Assembly: GCF_900116015.1 (NCBI RefSeq)
Contig: NZ_FOYH01000002.1
Coordinates: forward strand, 732,365-796,364
Length of the DNA: 64,000 nucleotides
DNA from: Enterobacter sp. kpr-6
GTDB lineage: Bacteria; Pseudomonadota; Gammaproteobacteria; Enterobacterales; Enterobacteriaceae
Direction of reading: 5' to 3'
The translations under genes and the position numbers were made by a program. Positions 1-7,723 of the stretch are shown here, in pieces. The notes below the pieces were generated by a model that saw nothing but the letters and a program-made list of their open reading frames with translations, was not told the origin of the DNA and did not search any database. Position 1 is the stretch's first letter. Every line of letters starts with the position of its first letter.

Positions 1-1657
1 TTTGCAGGGGCTGGTCACCGCCATCCGCGCCCTGACGGAAGAGATCAATCTTAATCGCCTGATCAACACCCTGATGATCATGCTGGTCGAGCGGGCCGGG
101 GCGCAGCAATGCCTGCTCATTCGCCTGGTTAACGGCACGATCCCGGAAATCGAAGCGCGGGCGATCACCACCGCCGATGGCATTAAAGTCAATATCGTCA
201 AAGAGACGCCGCTGGCGACGGATCTGCCGCTCTCGGTGCTGTCGGCGGTGATCCGCACCGGGCAGGAGATCCGCACCGGCAAGCCGGACACCTTCAGCCC
301 GTTCAGTCAGGATCACTATCTGGTCGCTTCCGGCGCGGCGGTGATGTGCGTGCCGATGTTTAAACAGGCGCAGATGGTCGGGGTGCTGTATCTGGAAAAC
401 CGCCTGCTGCCCGATATCTTCACCACCGAGCATTCGCGGATCGTCTCAATGCTGGCGGCGCAGGCGGCGGTGTCGCTGGAAACGGCGAGGCTGTATGCCG
501 AACTGCTGGACGAAAACATCCAGCGGCGCAAAATTGAAAAACAGCTTCGCGCCAGCCAGAAATCGCTGATGCTCGGTGAAAAAATCAGTCACACCGGAAC
601 CTGGCACTGGCATCTCGAGCAGGACATCATGCTGCTGTCGGAAGAGTACCGGCGGATCGTCGGCCTGCCGGAGCGCCAGGACAGCCTGTCGATGGCCGAT
701 TTTCTGACCCGCGTTCATCAGGACGACCGCCCCACGATCAGCGAACTGGTCACCACCAGCGTGCGTAACGGTCAGCCGATGCAGGCGGAATTTCGTATCA
801 TCCGCACCGACGGCGCGTGTCTCTGTATTAAAGGCATCGGCGAACCAGTGGAGAGCTGGCCTGAGGTGAAAGAGTATTTCGGCACCATTACCGATATTAC
901 TCTTCAGCGTAATTCTGAGGATGCGGTGCGCATCGCGCAGGCCGATCTGGCGCGGGTGGCGCGCGCCACCACCGTCGGTCAGCTTACCGCCTCTATTGCC
1001 CATGAGATCAACCAGCCGCTGATGTCGATTGTGGCGAATGCGGGTGCCGCGCTGCGCTGGCTGCGGCGCGATCCCCAGCATCTGGACCACGCCCTCAACA
1101 GCGTTCAGGAAGTGATCAACGAAGGCAAACGCGCGGGCGAGATCATCCGTGGATTGCAGGCGCTGACGCGTAATCACGAAGCTGAATTTGTCTATACGCG
1201 GCTGCACACGCTGGCGCGGGATATCCGCTCGCTGTCGCGGCTGGAGCTTGAACGGCGCTTCATCTCCCTTGAGTTAGCGCTACAGGCGGAGAACGACCAT
1301 ATTTTCTGCGAGAGCGTGCAGATCCAGCAGGTGTTGCTCAATCTGGTGATTAACGCCATGGATGCGATGTCGGAGAATGGCGGCACGCGGCGGCTGCGCC
1401 TCGCCTCCTTCAATCCTCAACCGGACCTGATCCAGTTTGAGGTGTCGGATAACGGAACCGGGCTGAGTGATGAGGTGATCGAGAAGATTTTTGATTCCTT
1501 CTTTACCACCAAAGCCGAAGGAATGGGGATGGGGCTGACCATCAGCGCTGAGATCATCAAGCGCCATGGCGGTAAGCTCAGCGCAACCAATAACGATGGC
1601 GGCGGGAGCGTATTCTGGTTCACCCTGCCGGTGGTGCAGGAGGCGGCTAACTCCTGA
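1..1657 (+). CDS. GAF-PAS sensor histidine kinase, 3' part
   Basis: The reading frame is open from the left edge, so the 5' end lies outside the window and about 551 residues are visible. In order they are a GAF domain (about 15-165), a short helical linker, a PAS domain (about 195-305), a HisKA dimerisation domain with the phospho-acceptor His334 in the context SIAHEINQPL, and a HATPase domain with the N box near 443 and a GMGMGL G box near 507. It should autophosphorylate and pass phosphate to a response regulator, probably the one encoded convergently just downstream (3' ends overlap by 11 bp). Kinases of this type often carry an N-terminal Ser/Thr kinase plus AAA ATPase region in enterobacteria; that part cannot be seen here. 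The signal sensed is unknown. Confidence 0.9.
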   Translation, partial: LQGLVTAIRALTEEINLNRLINTLMIMLVERAGAQQCLLIRLVNGTIPEIEARAITTADGIKVNIVKETPLATDLPLSVLSAVIRTGQEIRTGKPDTFSPFSQDHYLVASGAAVMCVPMFKQAQMVGVLYLENRLLPDIFTTEHSRIVSMLAAQAAVSLETARLYAELLDENIQRRKIEKQLRASQKSLMLGEKISHTGTWHWHLEQDIMLLSEEYRRIVGLPERQDSLSMADFLTRVHQDDRPTISELVTTSVRNGQPMQAEFRIIRTDGACLCIKGIGEPVESWPEVKEYFGTITDITLQRNSEDAVRIAQADLARVARATTVGQLTASIAHEINQPLMSIVANAGAALRWLRRDPQHLDHALNSVQEVINEGKRAGEIIRGLQALTRNHEAEFVYTRLHTLARDIRSLSRLELERRFISLELALQAENDHIFCESVQIQQVLLNLVINAMDAMSENGGTRRLRLASFNPQPDLIQFEVSDNGTGLSDEVIEKIFDSFFTTKAEGMGMGLTISAEIIKRHGGKLSATNNDGGGSVFWFTLPVVQEAANS

Positions 1658-2264
1658 CTTTGCTGAGATTAAGCTTTTCGGTGGCTTTGACCAGATCGGA
1701 GAGCGTGCGGACTTTCATTTTTTCCATCACCCGCCGCCGGTGCACTTTGGCGGTGATTTCACTGATGCCCATTTCAGCGGCAATCTGCTTGTTCAAAAGC
1801 CCGGTGACCACCAGTTGCATCACCTCCGTCTCGCGCAGCGTCAGTGTCCGGGTGCGCTCAATAAGTTCCCGCTTTTCTTCCGAGGCTGACATTTCGGCTT
1901 CGGAAACCGCCATCGCCTCGGCTACTGCCAGCAGCAGCGGATCGGGCAGCACGGGCTTGGTGAGAAATTCACAGGCCCCGGCTTTCATCGCCTGTACCGT
2001 CACCGGAATGGTGCCGTAGCCAGTGAGAAAAATCGACGGAATGGAGTAGCCCTGCTCGCGCAACGCCCGCGTCACATCAAGCCCGTTCACATCCGGCATG
2101 TTTAAATCCACGATCAAACAGCAGGGCGAGGGATAGTGCGGGTGAGACAAAAAAACCTGGGGCGAAGTGAAGGATGAAACAGCGTAACCTTCTGCGAGAA
2201 GAAGATTGCTTAACGCAGCGATGACAGACGGGTCATCATCAACCACATAAACAGTACGTTCCAT
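1647..2264 (-). CDS. LuxR/FixJ-family response regulator
   Basis: The protein has 205 residues. The N-terminal receiver domain shows the acidic cluster at D9-D11, phospho-acceptor Asp53 (context IVDLNMPDVNG), Thr81 and Lys103. The C-terminal LuxR-type helix-turn-helix spans about 137-200 and contains LTLRETEVMQLV and NKQIAAEMGISEITAKVHRRR. Length and layout match the NarL/FixJ class of two-component regulators. It is convergent with the kinase gene on the other strand and their last 11 bp overlap, so the pair is a likely cognate system, although head-on orientation means they are not co-transcribed. Target genes cannot be inferred. No homologue occupies this position next to ffs in E. coli K-12, where pdeB (ylaB) is found. 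Confidence 0.9.
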   Translation of the reverse strand: MERTVYVVDDDPSVIAALSNLLLAEGYAVSSFTSPQVFLSHPHYPSPCCLIVDLNMPDVNGLDVTRALREQGYSIPSIFLTGYGTIPVTVQAMKAGACEFLTKPVLPDPLLLAVAEAMAVSEAEMSASEEKRELIERTRTLTLRETEVMQLVVTGLLNKQIAAEMGISEITAKVHRRRVMEKMKVRTLSDLVKATEKLNLSKVRS

Positions 2265-3319
2265 AGCATAGCTCTTTCATTTATTTGCTCTGGCGAGCGG
2301 GACTGGCAAAATATTAATATACCTGTTCAAAAAATTCTTTCTATAAAAAGTGACGAGGCGGGTGAAATTAATCACCCCGACTGCATTGCTACGCTAAAAA
2401 TCGTTTTAAATGAGTACATTACGCACAATTAATATACACAACCGTTAATAATCAGGATGGGTGAGGAAGCGATGACCGATAAGGAAATCATATCACCCGG
2501 GTCCAGCATGGATACCCATGGATTATTTATGGACAAATGAAGTGCCGGATAAACCCCTTCTGAAAAACAGGGGCATTAAGAATTATCTCAGCATGAAAAA
2601 TATGCGAGACGCGGTGGGAAATAACACAGCGAACCCGCAGCGATCGAAGCAAATGTATATTCGCCTGGGTTTTGGATAGCCCGAAAATGATAAAGGCCCC
2701 AACTGGAATAGTCAGGGCCTTTAGGTTACTACTACACTTAGGTTTAACATTAAATAACTTAACTACAAGGTACTGCTTTTAGTACTGCTTAAAAATGTAC
2801 ACGTCAAATTTCACAACGGTACATTCCCCCTTCGCGATATATACTCTTTGATGCGTGGCTTTATTTCCGTTGCGCTTTAAACATCAACCCTCAATGTAAC
2901 GCAACACACAAAACACATGTGAAACATAGCCTTACATCATCGCGATACGTTCACACCCTGCGATTGTAGAAACTGACTACGTGGCCTTAAAGCATCATCG
3001 GGAGAGTCAGGAGCTTATTCTCTTCGCCGATGTTCCCAAACTACAAATACTTCGTGGCCTTTATCGCATTAATAAATCACAACTTCTTTAAAACACGTTC
3101 AATAATACTTCATTTAACGGATAGCAATGTTACCGCCGCCGTTAACCTTAAATCTAGCGCGTTTGTTAAATATGTCAACACTGTTTTTTAGCACATGTTT
3201 TTATTATCAGTATTCGCAGAAAAAAGTGTATTAAATGATGCGGATAGCCAGAAGCGTGCGAGCGGAGCGCGGCTGAAGCAAAGTTAACCGGAGAGATTGA
3301 GCGGGCGAATGCCAGAAAT
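2265..3319. other. Gene-poor AT-richer interval
   Basis: About 1 kb separates the response regulator start from ffs. I see no convincing protein gene. Two short overlapping reading frames exist: 2472-2540 (22 codons, preceded by GAGGA) and 2518-2679 (53 codons, no good ribosome site). Neither resembles a family I know. A hairpin lies at 2692-2722. A direct repeat GTACTGCTT occurs at 2770-2778 and 2782-2790. The rest is AT-rich and could hold promoters for the regulator gene or a small RNA, but nothing there can be named. Confidence 0.5.
2692..2722. terminator. Hairpin, possible terminator or sRNA 3' end
   Basis: Perfect 8-bp arms AAAGGCCC and GGGCCTTT enclose a 15-base loop. No protein gene ends nearby on either strand, and the tract after the stem is only three T residues. 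It could close a short unannotated transcript. This is inferred from the repeat alone. Confidence 0.35.
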
Positions 3320-3433
3320 GGGTGGGGGCCCTGCCAGCTACATCCCGGCACACACGTCATCTGCTCTGGCTGCTTCCTTCCGGATCTGACCTGGTAAACA
3401 GAGTAGCGTTGCGGGAGAACCAACAGAGCCCCC
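3320..3433 (-). ncRNA. ffs: 4.5S RNA of the signal recognition particle
   Basis: The minus strand gives a 114-nt sequence that begins GGGGGCUCUGUUGGUUCUCC and ends GGGCCCCCACCC, matching E. coli 4.5S RNA in length and nearly throughout. The two ends pair to form the long SRP hairpin, and the conserved apical region with GGAAGGAAGCAGCC, the Ffh-binding tetraloop area, is present at about 3369-3382. The RNA joins Ffh to target nascent inner-membrane proteins to FtsY and SecYEG. Position next to atl and ybaY matches E. coli. Confidence 0.97.
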
Positions 3434-3590
3434 ATTGAGAGCGTTGTTAACCAACGCGCCAGCGCATTATCCCTGTACGCCCCGGCAATTGCAAGCCGCG
3501 GCCTGTCGTATGCTGGTTTATTGCGCAAACGCCTCTTCACAGTCGGGAACAGGCTGTTTATCCTGAAGATTCATCACTCAGGATAATGCT

Positions 3591-3902
3591 ATGGACTCAC
3601 ACGACTCTTTCCCGCAGCGCGTCTGGCAAATCGTTGCTTCTATCCCGGAAGGTTACGTCACCACCTATGGCGACGTGGCGCGTCTGGCGGGTTCCCCAAG
3701 GGCGGCGCGTCAGGTGGGCGGCGTATTAAAGCGCTTACCGGAAGGCAGCACTCTGCCCTGGCATCGGGTGGTGAATCGCCATGGCACGATTTCGCTCACC
3801 GGGCCGGATCTTCAGCGTCAGCGGCAGGCATTACTGGCAGAAGGGATACAGGTGTCAGGCAGCGGCAAGATCGATATGCAGCGCTATCGGTGGGTGTATT
3901 AG
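3591..3902 (+). CDS. atl: Alkyltransferase-like DNA-binding protein
   Basis: This 103-residue protein corresponds to the O6-alkylguanine-DNA alkyltransferase C-terminal domain. The family's reactive cysteine motif PCHR is replaced by PWHR (context STLPWHRVVNR, about residues 56-59), the signature of Atl (YbaZ) proteins. Such proteins bind O6-alkylguanine lesions without repairing them and hand them to nucleotide excision repair. The ATG at 3591 follows an ATAATGCT context and leads straight into the domain. It is somewhat shorter than the E. coli entry (129 residues) because that protein has an N-terminal extension not seen here. It is convergent with ybaY. Confidence 0.93.
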   Translation: MDSHDSFPQRVWQIVASIPEGYVTTYGDVARLAGSPRAARQVGGVLKRLPEGSTLPWHRVVNRHGTISLTGPDLQRQRQALLAEGIQVSGSGKIDMQRYRWVY

Positions 3903-3911
3903 AGGGGAACC

Positions 3912-3938
3912 TGCCCGGCAGAAAAAGACTGCCGGGCA
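3912..3938. terminator. Bidirectional terminator, atl/ybaY
   Basis: Perfect 10-bp arms TGCCCGGCAG and CTGCCGGGCA enclose a 7-base loop directly between the convergent stop codons of atl (3902) and ybaY (3946). There is no long T tract on either side, so activity as a simple intrinsic terminator is likely but not certain. Confidence 0.7.
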
Positions 3939-3945
3939 AACAGAT

Positions 3946-4515
3946 TTACATCTGTGTCGGGGCCGGGGTTGATGCGGAAGGCACAACCTGAGTCGGAGAG
4001 GTCGACGGCACGGTCGTCGCCGAACCACCACTTTCCTGCATCGGGATCGCGGTTTGCTGCACCGGTACCAGGTTGAGGTCGATTTTGGTACCGCCCTCAT
4101 TGATCGCCGGTTTCACGGTATCGGTCACAAACGTCAGTTTGTCATCAATCGTGATCGCCGCACTCAACAGAATGCGCGCGTTAGGCTGTACGTCGGCCGG
4201 GTTAAACGGCAGCACGAAGCTGAACGGTGCCTGTTTACCCTCGGTACGCACGGCTTTCTGAGCAATGACTTTCGACGGAGAATCAGCCAGTGAGGCATCT
4301 GCCAGAGTCACGGTCAGGACCGCATCCGGTGGCAGCGCAACTTTCTGACGGATCCAGACAGTACCAGTCACATTAGGCTGCTGAATAGTTGACGCAGTTG
4401 CGTTAATAGAGGTGTTTGGGTTCGGTGCGGGAGTCTGGATATCTGCGCTTTTATCAGCACAGGCCGCCAGAGAAACAGCTACCGCTAAACCACTTAACAT
4501 GTGCACGAGTTTCAT
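3946..4515 (-). CDS. ybaY: YbaY-family lipoprotein
   Basis: The 189-residue precursor starts MKLVHMLSGLAVAVSLAAC, a type II signal peptide with lipobox LAAC and lipidated Cys near residue 19. A low-complexity Asn/Thr/Pro linker follows, then a beta-rich domain of the YbaY/YscW type (about 50-150, with VTGTVWIRQKVALPPDA), and a Thr/Ser/Pro-rich tail. It is predicted to sit in the outer membrane facing the periplasm. The E. coli homologue has no firmly assigned biochemical role. The gene lies between atl and tesB as in E. coli, divergent from tesB. Confidence 0.92.
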   Translation of the reverse strand: MKLVHMLSGLAVAVSLAACADKSADIQTPAPNPNTSINATASTIQQPNVTGTVWIRQKVALPPDAVLTVTLADASLADSPSKVIAQKAVRTEGKQAPFSFVLPFNPADVQPNARILLSAAITIDDKLTFVTDTVKPAINEGGTKIDLNLVPVQQTAIPMQESGGSATTVPSTSPTQVVPSASTPAPTQM

Positions 4516-4735
4516 TGAGTTCTCCTTATCATCAATGCACCAGCAGGCGTTGATTCCTGCCAGAAATCAGTGGTTAACACTTTGATAACGCCATTGAGTG
4601 TGGCACACATCACTGATTTCTGCCTGGAAAAACCTCTTTATTCAGATTATTGCACCCCTCCGACCAGCGCCGATTCTGCGTTATACTGGAGCCTGAGAGA
4701 CTGGTCAGATGACTTTTATTTTATTGAGGACACCT

Positions 4736-5596
4736 ATGAGTCAAGCCCTGAGCAATTTGCTGACATTACTGAATCTGGAAAAAATTGAAGAGGGTCTGTT
4801 TCGCGGTCAAAGCGAAGATTTGGGCCTTCGCCAGGTGTTTGGTGGTCAGGTCGTCGGCCAGGCGTTGTATGCCGCAAAAGAGACTGTACCGGCAGAGCGC
4901 CTTGTGCACTCATTCCACAGCTATTTTTTACGTCCGGGCGACAGCCAGAAACCGATTATTTACGATGTGGAAGTACTGCGCGACGGCAACAGTTTTAGCG
5001 CCCGACGCGTGGCGGCGATCCAGAACGGGAAGCCGATTTTTTATATGACCGCCTCGTTCCAGGCACCGGAGCCGGGCTATGAGCATCAAAAAACGATGCC
5101 TGCTGCCCCGGCCCCGGACGATCTGCCGTCGGAAACTGACATCGCCCGCTCGCTGGCGCACCTGCTGCCCCCGCAGGTGAAAGAGAAGTTTCTCTGTGAC
5201 AAGCCGCTGGAGATCCGCCCGGTCGAATTCCATAACCCGATGAAAGGTCACGTTGCAGAGCCCGCTCGTCAGGTGTGGATCCGCGCCAACGGCCCGGTGC
5301 CGGAAGACACGCGCGTGCATCAGTATCTGCTGGGTTATGCCTCTGACTTCAACTTCCTGCCAGTGGCGCTCCAGCCCCACGGCGTCGGTTTTCTGGAACG
5401 CGGAATGCAGGTGGCGACCATCGACCATTCGATGTGGTTCCACCGCCCGTTCAATATGAATGAGTGGCTGCTGTACAGCGTGGAAAGCACCTCGGCGTCC
5501 AGCGCGCGCGGCTTTGTACGCGGCGAGTTTTACACCCAGGACGGTGTGCTGGTGGCGTCAACGGTGCAGGAAGGGGTAATGCGGAACCGTAATTGA
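4736..5596 (+). CDS. tesB: Acyl-CoA thioesterase II
   Basis: TesB is a cytosolic thioesterase hydrolysing medium- to long-chain acyl-CoA. The 286 residues match E. coli TesB in length and almost throughout, with a double hot-dog fold: residues 1-110 ([20 protein letters not shown]) and about 180-286 (the conserved [10 protein letters not shown] and [11 protein letters not shown] segments hold the catalytic Asp and neighbours). The ATG at 4736 is chosen because it gives the family N terminus MSQAL and follows TTGAGGACACCT. A start nine codons upstream is possible but would disturb the Shine-Dalgarno spacing. It is followed by a palindrome array and the convergent amtB. Confidence 0.97.
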   Translation: MSQALSNLLTLLNLEKIEEGLFRGQSEDLGLRQVFGGQVVGQALYAAKETVPAERLVHSFHSYFLRPGDSQKPIIYDVEVLRDGNSFSARRVAAIQNGKPIFYMTASFQAPEPGYEHQKTMPAAPAPDDLPSETDIARSLAHLLPPQVKEKFLCDKPLEIRPVEFHNPMKGHVAEPARQVWIRANGPVPEDTRVHQYLLGYASDFNFLPVALQPHGVGFLERGMQVATIDHSMWFHRPFNMNEWLLYSVESTSASSARGFVRGEFYTQDGVLVASTVQEGVMRNRN

Positions 5597-5601
5597 TTTT
5601 T

Positions 5602-5749
5602 CACCCTCACCCTAACCCTCTCCCTGAGGGAGAGGGGACGAAAACCTCCCGGACCCGCTCTTCTCCCTCTCCCTAAGGGAGAGGGGATAAAAACCCCCCG
5701 TACCCGCCCTTCCCCCCTCTCCCTCAGGGAGAGGGCCGGGGTGAGGGTG
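5602..5749. repeat. Palindromic repeat array 1, tesB/amtB
   Basis: Three 21-bp palindromes built as CCCTCTCCCTNAGGGAGAGGG lie at 5616-5636, 5665-5685 and 5715-5735, about 50 bp apart. The array is bounded by CACCCTCACCCTAA on the left and its inverted equivalent CCGGGGTGAGGGTG on the right. It starts five bases after the tesB stop and lies between convergent genes. The same design recurs at 20796-20974 and 55858-55990, so this is a dispersed REP/BIME-like element. It may act as a transcription barrier or mRNA stabiliser. Confidence 0.85.
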
Positions 5750-5765
5750 TAAGCCGCAAAAACCA

Positions 5766-5789
5766 AAAAGCCCCCTTCGCAGGGGGCTT
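5766..5789 (-). terminator. amtB terminator
   Basis: Stem AAAGCCCCC / GGGGGCTTT with a 6-base loop. On the minus strand it is followed by TTTGG, giving a U-rich tail after glnK-amtB. Confidence 0.8.
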
Positions 5790-5813
5790 TCTTGCTTATG
5801 GAGATACTCACTA

Positions 5814-7100
5814 TCAGGCGTTGTACGCGTTCTCGCCGTGGCTGTTGACGTCCAGACCTTCGCGTTCCTGGTCTTCCGGTACGCGCAGCCCAACGGTCAT
5901 GTCTGCCACTTTGTAGCCGAGGAAGGCCACTACACCCGACCACACCACGGTAATCGCGATGCTTTCAAGCTGGACCAGCACCTGATGGCCCATGGTCACG
6001 CCCTCGGCGAAGCCCACGCCGCCCAGCGCTGAGGAGGCGAAGATACCGGTCAGCACGCAGCCTACGATACCGCACACGCCGTGCACACCGAACACATCGC
6101 ACGGGTCGTCCACGCGCAGCCAGCGTTTAAGCATGGTCACACCCCACAGACCCGCCAGGCCGGCAGCCAGACCGACGATCATCGCGCCGCCGACACCGAT
6201 GTAACCACAGGCAGGCGTCACGCCGACCAGACCAGCGATAGCACCGGAACAGGCACCCAGCAGAGACGGTTTACCGCGCAGCGCCCACTCGCCGAACACC
6301 CAGGCCAGAATCGCTGCGGCTGTCGCTACCACGGTATTAACGAACGCCAGCGCTGCGATTTCGTTCGCCGCACTGGCTGAACCGGCGTTAAAGCCGAACC
6401 AGCCGACATACAGGATCGCAGTACCGATAAACACCATCGGCAGGTTGTGCGGTTTGAACGCTTCTTTGCCGAAGCCCACGCGTTTGCCAATCAGGTAAGC
6501 CCCCACCAGGCCCGCTACCGCGGCGTTGATGTGTACAACGGTGCCGCCCGCGAAGTCCAGCGCGCCGTGCGAGGCCAGCAGGCCGCCGCCCCAGACCATG
6601 TGTGCAATCGGCACATAGGAGAGGGTCATCCACACCACCACAAAAATCAGCACGGCGGAGAAGCGAATACGCTCAGCCAGCGCGCCCACAATCAGGCCAA
6701 CGGTGATGCAGGCGAAAGAGCCCTGGAACGCCACATGAATGTACTGATAGAAGCTGCCCATCACAGCGGTCAGTTCGATGTTTTTCAGCATCGCCCAGTT
6801 GAAGCTGCCGAAGAAGTTGTTGCCCTCGCCAAACGCCAGCGAGTAGCCATACACCACCCACAGAATGCAGACCAGCGCGAAGGTCACGGTGACCTGAGTG
6901 AGCATCGACAGCACGTTTTTACCGCGGATCAGGCCGCCGTAAAACAGCGCAATGCCGGGAATGGTCATAAACAGCACCAGCGCGGTGCAGATCATCATAA
7001 AGGCGTTGTCGGCTTTATCAGCGACTGCCGGTGCAGCCAGCGCGAGGCCCGGCAGTAATGCGAGGGCGGCGAGCGCAATGTTTAAGGTTGTTTTCTTCAT
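5814..7100 (-). CDS. amtB: Ammonium transporter AmtB
   Basis: AmtB is a trimeric inner-membrane channel for ammonium. From ATG 7100 the product is 428 residues, equal to E. coli AmtB, with a cleavable signal peptide (MKKTTLNIALAALALLPGLALAA as two hydrophobic stretches) and eleven membrane segments. The twin-His pore residues lie in AHMVWGGG and DVFGVHGVCG. An alternative ATG three codons upstream exists; I prefer the one that gives the family length. It follows glnK by 29 bp in the same transcript, so it is controlled by the sigma-54/NtrC promoter and its activity by GlnK binding to the cytoplasmic face. Confidence 0.97.
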   Translation of the reverse strand: MKKTTLNIALAALALLPGLALAAPAVADKADNAFMMICTALVLFMTIPGIALFYGGLIRGKNVLSMLTQVTVTFALVCILWVVYGYSLAFGEGNNFFGSFNWAMLKNIELTAVMGSFYQYIHVAFQGSFACITVGLIVGALAERIRFSAVLIFVVVWMTLSYVPIAHMVWGGGLLASHGALDFAGGTVVHINAAVAGLVGAYLIGKRVGFGKEAFKPHNLPMVFIGTAILYVGWFGFNAGSASAANEIAALAFVNTVVATAAAILAWVFGEWALRGKPSLLGACSGAIAGLVGVTPACGYIGVGGAMIVGLAAGLAGLWGVTMLKRWLRVDDPCDVFGVHGVCGIVGCVLTGIFASSALGGVGFAEGVTMGHQVLVQLESIAITVVWSGVVAFLGYKVADMTVGLRVPEDQEREGLDVNSHGENAYNA

Positions 7101-7129
7101 TTTTCCCATCCCTATTACTGAATGCAGGC

Positions 7130-7468
7130 TTAAAGCGCCGCTTCGTCGGCTTCGCCAGTACGAATACGAATGACGCGTTGCAACTCGGCAACGAAAATTT
7201 TGCCGTCGCCAATTTTTCCGGTGTAGGCCGCTTTGCTGATCACGTCGATGACTTCATCGAGCTGATCGTCAGCAATTGCCACGTCGATCTTCACTTTTGG
7301 CAGGAAGTTAACGCTGTACTCCGCACCACGATACAGCTCAGCGTGACCTTTCTGACGCCCGAAGCCTTTCACTTCAGTAACGGTCAGCCCCTGAATACCA
7401 ATGGAAGAGAGCGCTTCACGCACGTCTTCGAGTTTAAAAGGCTTAATGACCACGGTAACCAGCTTCAT
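7130..7468 (-). CDS. glnK: Nitrogen regulatory PII protein GlnK
   Basis: GlnK is a trimeric PII signal protein that plugs AmtB under nitrogen sufficiency and is uridylylated by GlnD when nitrogen is scarce. The 112 residues match the family exactly: N-terminal MKLVTVVIKPFKLEDVREAL, the T-loop GRQKGHAELYRGAEYSVNFLPK with the uridylylated Tyr51, and the C-terminal nucleotide-binding segment GKIFVAELQRVIRIRTGE. The ATG has a strong upstream site (GGAGG in CTGGAGGAAATTT). It is the first gene of glnK-amtB, with a sigma-54 promoter about 60 bp upstream. Confidence 0.98.
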   Translation of the reverse strand: MKLVTVVIKPFKLEDVREALSSIGIQGLTVTEVKGFGRQKGHAELYRGAEYSVNFLPKVKIDVAIADDQLDEVIDVISKAAYTGKIGDGKIFVAELQRVIRIRTGEADEAAL

Positions 7469-7523
7469 AAATTTCCTCCAGGCAGAATTCGGTAAGAGCC
7501 GCAGCGAACACGTAACGGGTATT

Positions 7524-7538
7524 GCAAGCGGTGTGCCA
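7524..7538 (-). promoter_or_regulatory. Sigma-54 promoter of glnK-amtB
   Basis: The minus strand reads TGGCAC, five bases, TTGC: an exact match to the -24/-12 consensus, about 56 bp before the glnK start codon. It implies transcription only when NtrC is phosphorylated. Confidence 0.92.
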
Positions 7539-7644
7539 GAAATGAAAAGAAGGAAATTTTCAGTCGTTTAACGGCGTCCGATAAGGGACGTTTACAGAAT
7601 GGAAAAGTGTGATCGGGATTAAGATTGTTCCTGGAAAAGAAAAA

Positions 7645-7694
7645 CGCACCATGGCGGTGCACGGTGCGTTATCAAATTGCACCAACTGAGGTGC
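7645..7694. promoter_or_regulatory. Two NtrC-like enhancer sites
   Basis: Two near matches to TGCACY-N5-RGTGCA occur upstream of the sigma-54 promoter: CGCACC-ATGGC-GGTGCA at 7645-7661 and TGCACC-AACTG-AGGTGC at 7678-7694. Their centres are about 33 bp apart, three helical turns, and 110-150 bp from the promoter, as expected for NtrC enhancers. The rest of the 255-bp gap between glnK and mdlB holds no gene. Confidence 0.8.
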
Positions 7695-7723
7695 CTGTCA
7701 GTAGAGTGCCTGCTTATGGTGCA

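Noticed and set aside
3175-3540. 121-codon frame on the minus strand across ffs
   Set aside because: It overlaps the 4.5S RNA gene in the same direction and is a chance frame.
4570-4788. 72-codon frame before tesB
   Set aside because: It overlaps the tesB start in another frame; tesB has a clear start and ribosome site.
5602-5749. Evenly spaced palindromes as a CRISPR array
   Set aside because: The repeats are imperfect palindromes with related GC-rich spacers, the same element recurs elsewhere, and no cas genes are present.
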